Shown here piece by piece: positions 58,263 to 64,000 of a stretch of 64,000 nt of DNA. The position numbers and the translations under genes were made by a program. How positions within the stretch are numbered: the stretch's first letter is position 1; each line of letters opens with the position of its first letter. This stretch comes from Eucalyptus grandis (lineage: Eukaryota; Streptophyta; Magnoliopsida; Myrtales; Myrtaceae). The stretch covers positions 8,618,001-8,682,000 of the forward strand of contig NC_052616.1 in NCBI RefSeq assembly GCF_016545825.1. The letters run 5' to 3'. A model generated the notes under the pieces. The model had not been told where the DNA came from, did no database searches, and worked only from the letters and a program-made list of their open reading frames with translations.

Positions 58263-59249
58263 TTATTTTTCAATTATTTTAATCCTTCATTTGATTAATA
58301 TCTTGATTAGTTTAGATATAATGTTTATCTGATAATTGCTTGTCTTGAAAAACATTAAAAAAATCAAAAAAATCAAAAAATCAAATCTTGCATCGGAATA
58401 TGTTGGCTTCGTAAATTAGGATTGCATTTTTAAATTGCACGTTCAGATAATTTTTGGAATAGATTAGGATTGGATCTATTTTTTTTTTTTTTTTTAGGCA
58501 TTAGATAATGTTTGCACATTTTAATAATCTCATTTTCTTTAAAAAATAGTTTTCTAAGATAGGATAGGGTTTAAGTCAAATTAATCCTAAAACATATTAG
58601 AAAAATATTCTTTCTAGACAATTTAATTAGTTTTTTATTACGAATTTTAATAAAAAAAAATACAAAAAATATTAGGTGCATGTCAATTAGTTTGCATGTT
58701 AGGTTCATTTAATTAGAAATAGCTTGTTAGTAAAATTAGGTCATTTAGTTAAAGTGCATGTTTTATGGTAAAGTTCTAATTTCAAGATAAGAAAAAATCC
58801 AAAAAAAATGGTTGAGCAATTTATTGTGTGTTGATTTCCTTTAGTGCAATTTATTCAATGTTTAATAATGGTTGAGCATCCGTGTGATCACCCCATTGCA
58901 TGATAGTAATTTAGGTGAAGATCAATCCAAATTGCCTTTAAAAAACATTTTTGAAAATAAAAAGAATGGTACCGAAATGGCATTAGAGAAATGTAGTGTA
59001 ACCAAGTTCCCGTACCCAAAGTCTCTGGTTCATAAGAGTAAAATAATTCTCTCGTTATTTTACTTAGGTGTCTAATAAGCCTACCGTAAACTGATTAGTG
59101 ACGACTCCTAGATAAAATCCATTAAAACAAAAAAACTTGAACCTAAGTCGCGAATTGATATGGGCTTGGAAGAGCTCGAGCTAAGTTTAAGACTTAGTAG
59201 TCCATTAGCCTAAACCCTAGGTGGTGCACTTGAAATTTAGGTTGCGACA

Positions 59250-59268
59250 GTTTGGTGACTCGACTTGT
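59250..59268 (+). other. Candidate primer-binding site of the Tat-like element
   Basis: GTTTGGTGACTCGACTTG directly after the LTR. Tat/Ogre elements usually show TTTGGCGACTCCxCTGGGG here. This copy is degraded, so the tRNA cannot be named with confidence. Confidence 0.5.
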
Positions 59269-59758
59269 GTTAAAACTCTTAGTAGACTTAGGCCAATTTT
59301 TCTTTTTCTTTTAAAAATATTTTTGTTTAGCAGCAAGGATACCAGGTACATCCCTAATATCAAGTGTTCTTGTAGATGGGAGGTATAAAGGGGAGTAGTC
59401 TTTGCTAATCATTGCCTTGTAGGGAGGTGTTGGGATTAATGATTTATTTTTCCCTAAAAAGTGTTGTTTGCATTTAAAATGTTGTGTATGTTTCATTGCT
59501 TTTAGCATTACACTATTGCATATACAACCGGATGCCGGACCTGGGCTGCGATAGGATTTTTAGGATGGTGCTGAGAAGGATACTTCCTCGAAAGCGAGAC
59601 TGCTATGTAGAGGTTGACATTCTCTTCCCCGAAAGTTTTTCATGGTGTCGACTGTGTTTGTCCATATCTGTGAGACTGCGTGACTATAAAACATTCCATT
59701 TGACTGAGCCAGAGTTAAGAGGACCTGACACATTCAACCTGAGACTGCAACGGTCAGA
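59269..59758 (+). other. Internal leader of the Tat-like element
   Basis: Contains an open stretch (59520-59750) reading DLGCDRIFRMVLRRILPRKR, followed by residues without similarity I can name. Probably a leader or the start of gag. It is cut by the solo LTR at 59759. Confidence 0.4.
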
Positions 59759-62700
59759 TGTGGCATCCGGAAATTTTGACAACCCTCAGATATGTGATGG
59801 TCTGTGACTAAGCGACGGAAGTATCGTCGACGGTGTTATCGACACCACAACGGACATCATTTTGTTATCATCATCGGCACCACTTTAGACCCCGTTGACC
59901 CGTGCACACTTGTCCCGATGATGCTGCGCAACTATACCACCTAAGTGTATATGAAATGAGAGAGGAATTCGGACTTTGATCAACTGATTTTTGAGAGCCG
60001 AAAGAATGAAATTCAGCCATGCATGAGGAACATGCATGCCCACGTGGAGAGGAGGAATCGTCCACGACCAATGCCGCCCCGAGTCCTTCCCCATTCGGTC
60101 GACACTAGGGTCAACTAAGAAAGGGAAATGTTGACCGAGGGGCACTCAGCAAAAGCCACGTAGCTTCCTCGCTTGGTTGCCAGCGAAGGAGAAGCCACGA
60201 ACAAATCATGTTGGCTCGGCAATGAGAGGAATTGGCATGCAAGAAGCCACGACTCCTCCAGCTGTCCCTTGTGCGTGCAGTCACCGAAAAACCTGCATGC
60301 AAAGATTGATTAATTAGTTAATCAAAGAACAAAAGGGTTCGGAACAAAGGGAAGAGAGAGAAAGAACCGAGCAAAAACTTGAGCAGAGAGAGAGTGCGAG
60401 TGATCGAGAGAGCTGTATGCAAGAGAGTGAACGGCATGAGGGAGGAAGGTGACCGCCCCTCTGCCGTGCTTATGTGCTGCCGCCGTCAACATCGCCCGTC
60501 TTTGTCGCCGTTGAGCTGCAAAACCACACCGAACCCCTTGCCGTTAGCACTATAGGACTTGAGGCAAGTTGAAGTCTATTAATCTATGTTGTGTAGTACT
60601 GTTGCTGTCTTAGAAAGTGCATTGATAGGCTGGATTGTTGGATTTTGATGCTGAATGATGATTTATTGAGTGACGGAGACTGTTTTGAGGCTAAAGGGTT
60701 GAGGAAATGTTTGGATTTTTCATATCTGGTTTCGATTTCTTTGGACTTCATCCAAAACAGATTTTATGACTATGAAATCTTGAAGAATTTGGCCATTGAT
60801 TTGATTTGAAAAAGAAAAACCTCCCGATCCGTATTTGAAGTTTTATTTACCACGGCACCGGCCTCAATTGTTTTAAGAAAATGTACAGTGCTTTCATATT
60901 TGAAATTCTGTATCAATTCTTTTAAAACCACTAGAGATCGGGTTGACATTTCAAACTTGCTATACAAGTTTTAAACTCATTTATCATTTTGAACAAAACC
61001 TGGCCGTAGTCCAATTTGGAAAACCTCCCGACTCGTACTGAAATTTTTACTTACCGAGGCGCCGTTCATCAATGATTCAAAAAGGAAAAAGAGAATATTT
61101 TTGGTGCCCTCGAAATTACAAATCTTTGCACGAACCAATCTTTGAAAAACTTGAAGTCGGGGGTGTAGCTTCGAATTACCAATGTGCTGAATTCAATCTA
61201 TTTGTGTTTGATAACTCTTTTGGAATTTGGCCGTGAGGCACAAGCGCAACCCGAGATTTTACACATGGATTCTTGAAATGCTTTGAAGGTGAAACGTGGA
61301 AATGGATTTATGAACTGATATTATGTTGCTGAAATTTTGTGAATGGATTTCTTTGACATAGAAATGGCATATGATTTCAAAGCCTGCTGTTGTTGCATCG
61401 AAAGTGTTTTGGTATTGAAATAATTTAAGATGTTAATGTTGCCATGGACCCTCGGGTCAACGATGCCCCGGGAGTCGGGATGCCCCAAAGGTTCGAAGGA
61501 GTCGATGCCCTTTGGATGCCTGAGGTCCGTAGTGCCCCAAAGGTTTTCCCTGGGAGTGTCAGGATGCCCAGTGGTATATCGGTATGTAATTCCGGGAGAT
61601 GCCCGGTGGTATGGCAATATGTAATTCCGGTTCCTCATGATGCCAGGTGGGGTGCGAGATGTCTGGAGGTGTGACATAACACGCTCTGGATGTCCGATGG
61701 CCTAGTGGCGTAATGCCGGAGGCTTTCGCGACGCCAGGTTTGGTGCGAATGCCCAGAAGGATGCAAACATTGGCCCTATGGGAGGTGAAACCTTTTGAAT
61801 ATTAAAACTGATCACTCTACTAAGTGTGTGTGTGGTCTGGTTATAGGACTGAATTGTATGGCATGGAATGGGACGTGTCATAACAATTTGGCCCTATAAT
61901 CGAGACTTGTGTGACTGAAATGATACATTCTGGTGTTGAAACTGCATTGCCATTGCTTTTCAAAAGTCTTATCGATCTGATGCATACTCATTCTTTGATT
62001 ACTTGTTTTATCTATCTTGCATGGACTTGGATTGTGATGGTTTGCATAGTATAACTTGGTAGATCTTCAACTGCTGGGTGGTTGTACTCACCTTTTGGAG
62101 ACTAACATTTTAGACTAGACAAGATGCCTATGCTACCCGTACCTCCCGGCACATTTTATGGAGTTCCAGTCGACCTGCAAGTGGAAAGGTCAGAGCATCA
62201 CCATCCCGAAGTGCGGGGGCTGTCCTTTATACAAGTGCGGGTGTTAATAGTGTTTGACGTCAGTCCTCCCGCTGGCCCCGTGCTTCAAGAGTATCTTACT
62301 GTCTTTGTCCGCTGAGATGGACGCACGCTGGGGCCGCTACCACCGCCGCCAGCAGACAGACTGGACGGATGGGTGTGACCGCGAGCGAGGGTTAGCAGAA
62401 GCAGCATTTTTTGGACGCCGACACTGAGTGATGGACTTTTGTTGGTGACTGTTGGAAAAGGAAGTCGGTTATCTTTTGAAAGTAGCCGGGTATAGAAAAC
62501 CTTGGCATTTTGATGTACCGACCCATGATGTCCATCTAGTTATGTAAATAAAAGTGTTTGGCTTTAACTTATAAAATGTTTAGTTGGTGTGCATCATTTT
62601 AATTATAGGAAGGGAAGTTGATGGATGCGCTTCCGCTATATAAACTGCGCAGGGACCTATATAAAGGATATAAACCCCCAGGATTTATGGACTTAGTGAA

Positions 62701-62795
62701 ATGTTATGGTATCAAAGTAATAGACTTTCAGGCCAACAGGAAGGACGTGATCTGTGGCGACCCTAACGGATCGGGGGCCGTCGAGGGGTGCCACA
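59759..62795 (+). repeat. Gypsy solo LTR in plus orientation, nested in the Tat-like element
   Basis: 3,037 bases opening TGTGGCATCCGGAAATTTTG and closing GAGGGGTGCCACA; TGTGGCA/TGCCACA are exact inverted termini. Flanks tcaga (59754-59758) and tcata (62796-62800) form a 4/5 TSD. The segment atgggacgtgtcataacaat with its surroundings (61865-61905) is the reverse complement of a block in the central gypsy LTRs (29160-29215), so it is the same superfamily in opposite orientation. A degenerate gatgccc-rich array (61440-61790) occupies the array position. Confidence 0.78.
62124..62315 (+). CDS. LTR-internal ORF in the plus-strand solo LTR
   Basis: 63 codons opening MPMLPVPPGTFYGVPVDLQ. It lies on the LTR sense strand 10 bases after an acceptor-like taacattttag, at the same relative LTR position as the ORFs at 28512-28910 and 23353-23616. 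It is not clearly homologous to them in sequence. Position is the main support; coding status is unproven. Confidence 0.3.
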   Translation: MPMLPVPPGTFYGVPVDLQVERSEHHHPEVRGLSFIQVRVLIVFDVSPPAGPVLQEYLTVFVR

Positions 62796-62800
62796 TCATA

Positions 62801-63042
62801 TCATCATTTTAGCTCCACTTAGTTAAGCCGTCTAGATAGAAATCAAGCCTCACACTTCATGAGTGTGTTTATGTGATTGTCATCCTTCCCGGTGAAAGTA
62901 AGTTGTCCGAATTCTCACTTTGCAATTTACTTACTTTATTGTAATTTTGTCGATCCATGACAAAAGGTTTCATAGCCAAGTCTCGTTTTATATGCGATGG
63001 GGAAAATCGTCATACAGTTCATTTCCACTCTTGAGGTTTCAG
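62801..63042 (+). other. Internal sequence of the Tat-like element, no frame
   Basis: Resumes after the solo LTR and its TSD copy. No coding frame until 63043. Confidence 0.4.
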
Positions 63043-63534
63043 ATGCTATCATATGGTCTTGGAAAAAGGGGTCCAGGCATTCGAAACCCTATTGAAGCCC
63101 CTCGGAGGTCTCGTTCTACTAGATTAGGACATTATGGAAGAGGTGAAGAAAATTCTGGAGAACATAGACAAGAAAGGCAAAATTTGCCATCTGAGCAAGG
63201 GCGAGGAGGGCAAAACTCTTTACCTCCCAACATTCGCAAGACGTTTCCTAGCCCTCATGGAATGATGCATGATGGACTAAAAGTGATGGACACCCTGGGA
63301 CAGCCAAGCGGCAAATTCGACTTCTATGTGAAGTATTCAGCTCCTCCCAGCTTTTAAATTGACCCTCGGGATATTGTCCCAGATGGATAGGGTGGCATGG
63401 ACGATCCGGCACCTCCAAATATAGAGAACCCTGATGATGCACTGGAAGGAATCACTAGTCTATTCGATGACCTCCTCATAGGCGCCATTGACAAAAGACC
63501 TCCAGAAGAAATGGGCCCTAGCCCACGAGAGTAA
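63043..63534 (+). pseudogene. Tat-like polyprotein fragment with G-patch-like motif
   Basis: The frame reads YGLGKRGPGIRNPIEAPRRS and RSTRLGHYGRGEE, the Gly-rich pattern (GxGxGxxxxGIxxPI, RxGLGY) seen near the protease region of Tat/Athila-type gypsy polyproteins. It continues past two stops (TAA 63355-63357, TAG 63388-63390) in the same frame with an acidic tail, NPDDALEGITSLFDDLLIGA, to TAA at 63532-63534. Some Tat/Ogre elements splice an intron between this region and RT; the pyrimidine-rich stretch after 63560 is compatible with that but not proof. Confidence 0.5.
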
Positions 63535-64000
63535 CTTATTTATGCTTTCGCACATTCCCTGTGTGGGAATTTTTATTGCTTTCTAGGAAATGTTTTCAAT
63601 TTCTTCTTTTTTGTTTTCATTTTAGGGATTAAGCATTGTATTTACCATTTAATAAATGTAATTCGATTGATGAATAACAATAAAATTACAAGTTTTGTTT
63701 TAAGGACATGATGGAGTATGCCAAACCAGCCCGGTGACAATATCCAACAATGAAAAGAAAATATCATTCATGAAGAAATTCTTAGGACTGTACTTCTTTA
63801 TGCTTTCTCATCCAAAAATTCCAAAAAAAAAATAAATAAAAATAAAAATAAAGTAATTATTTTTTAAGCCATTTCCAAAAGCATGCATTAAGTTAGCCCT
63901 GTTTAATTTTCTGACTCATTTACTTTATGTTTCAGAGCATTATTTTCTTGGCCTAATAAGAAAGCATCTGAAAAAAGGCACATCAGGTTGCAATGATAGA
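63535..64000. other. AT-rich internal sequence of the Tat-like element, no frame
   Basis: Homopurine/homopyrimidine runs and A-rich simple sequence (63820-63860). No coding content is recognised before the window ends. Confidence 0.4.

Larger units (their letters stand above)
56391..59249 (+). repeat. 5' LTR of the Tat-like element
   Basis: 2,859 bases, TGTTGACACC to AGGTTGCGACA. It contains a TATA box, a poly(A) tract (57047-57064), an 800-base C-rich block (57090-57900) with long overlapping ORFs on both strands (Pro/Ala/Ser-rich, judged non-coding), then AT-rich DNA with a triple repeat. Confidence 0.72.
56391..64000 (+). mobile_element. Ty3/gypsy Tat/Ogre-like element, 5' part, plus strand, runs off the window
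   Basis: 5' LTR 56391-59249, primer-site region, internal sequence 59250-59758 and 62796-64000, interrupted by a solo LTR. The LTR start TGTTGACACCTAAATTT and the post-LTR TTTGGTGACTCGACTTG are typical of Tat/Ogre elements. A G-patch-like frame lies at 63043-63534. RT, integrase and 3' LTR are outside the window. Lineage is inferred from the ends and the G-patch-like motif. Confidence 0.68.

Overview
The window is nuclear DNA from a flowering plant, almost certainly a eudicot. Evidence: plant-type genes with GT-AG introns (a sterol glucosyltransferase copy, a CC-NBS-LRR resistance gene), plant LTR retrotransposons of both the Ty1/copia and Ty3/gypsy types with initiator-Met-tRNA primer sites, a tRNA-type SINE, and a decayed insert of plastid atpH. 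The species cannot be fixed from sequence alone. No gene in the window looks intact from start to stop.

Layout. 1-161: frame-broken C-terminal exon of an unrecognised membrane-type protein. 820-1052: frame-broken SUMO-like sequence. 1053-4219: AT-rich intergenic DNA with small duplications. 4898-7796: the first exons, with introns, of a UGT80-type sterol 3-beta-glucosyltransferase copy, frame-broken and cut off in exon 4 by a minus-strand copia element (7797-14528) that keeps its 5' LTR but has no recognisable 3' LTR. 14860-14967: one exon of a DUF2439-type gene on the minus strand, head to head with an NLR gene.

The centre of the window is one CC-NBS-LRR gene spread over about 36 kb in four pieces: 15472-15834 (coiled coil), 26377-26510 (NB-ARC, RNBS-B), 27516-28239 (GLPL to the MHD-like motif and first LRRs) and 50390-51245 (LRRs). 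Between the pieces lie a plus-strand copia element carrying a SINE (15928-23314), a 5'-truncated gypsy LTR (23315-26376), an atpH-derived plastid insert (about 26557-26790), and a nested gypsy stack (28240-50390). That stack can be taken apart: an outer solo LTR sits in the LRR region with target-site duplication (TSD) GAGGG/GAAGG; inside it are a second solo LTR (29548-32774, TSD CTTGG) and a deleted minus-strand element A (33820-49417, TSD GGGCG/TGGCG); inside A's 5' LTR sits element B (36374-46436, TSD TCATA/TCAGA). With all inserts removed, the NLR reading frame closes across the junction.

51246-56279 is largely featureless, with one exon-like stretch at 54540-54738. 56391-64000 is the 5' half of a Tat/Ogre-like gypsy element on the plus strand. 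It holds a plus-strand solo LTR (59759-62795) related to the central gypsy family and a G-patch-like coding remnant near 63043-63534.

The most unusual signal is inside the large (about 3.2 kb) gypsy LTRs. Several copies carry, on the element's sense strand, a short reading frame directly after a splice-acceptor-like sequence. Two copies share a clearly homologous ORF (28512-28910 and 23353-23616). The LTRs also share a conserved block with an AATAAA-like signal near the 3' end and a copy-specific tandem repeat array.
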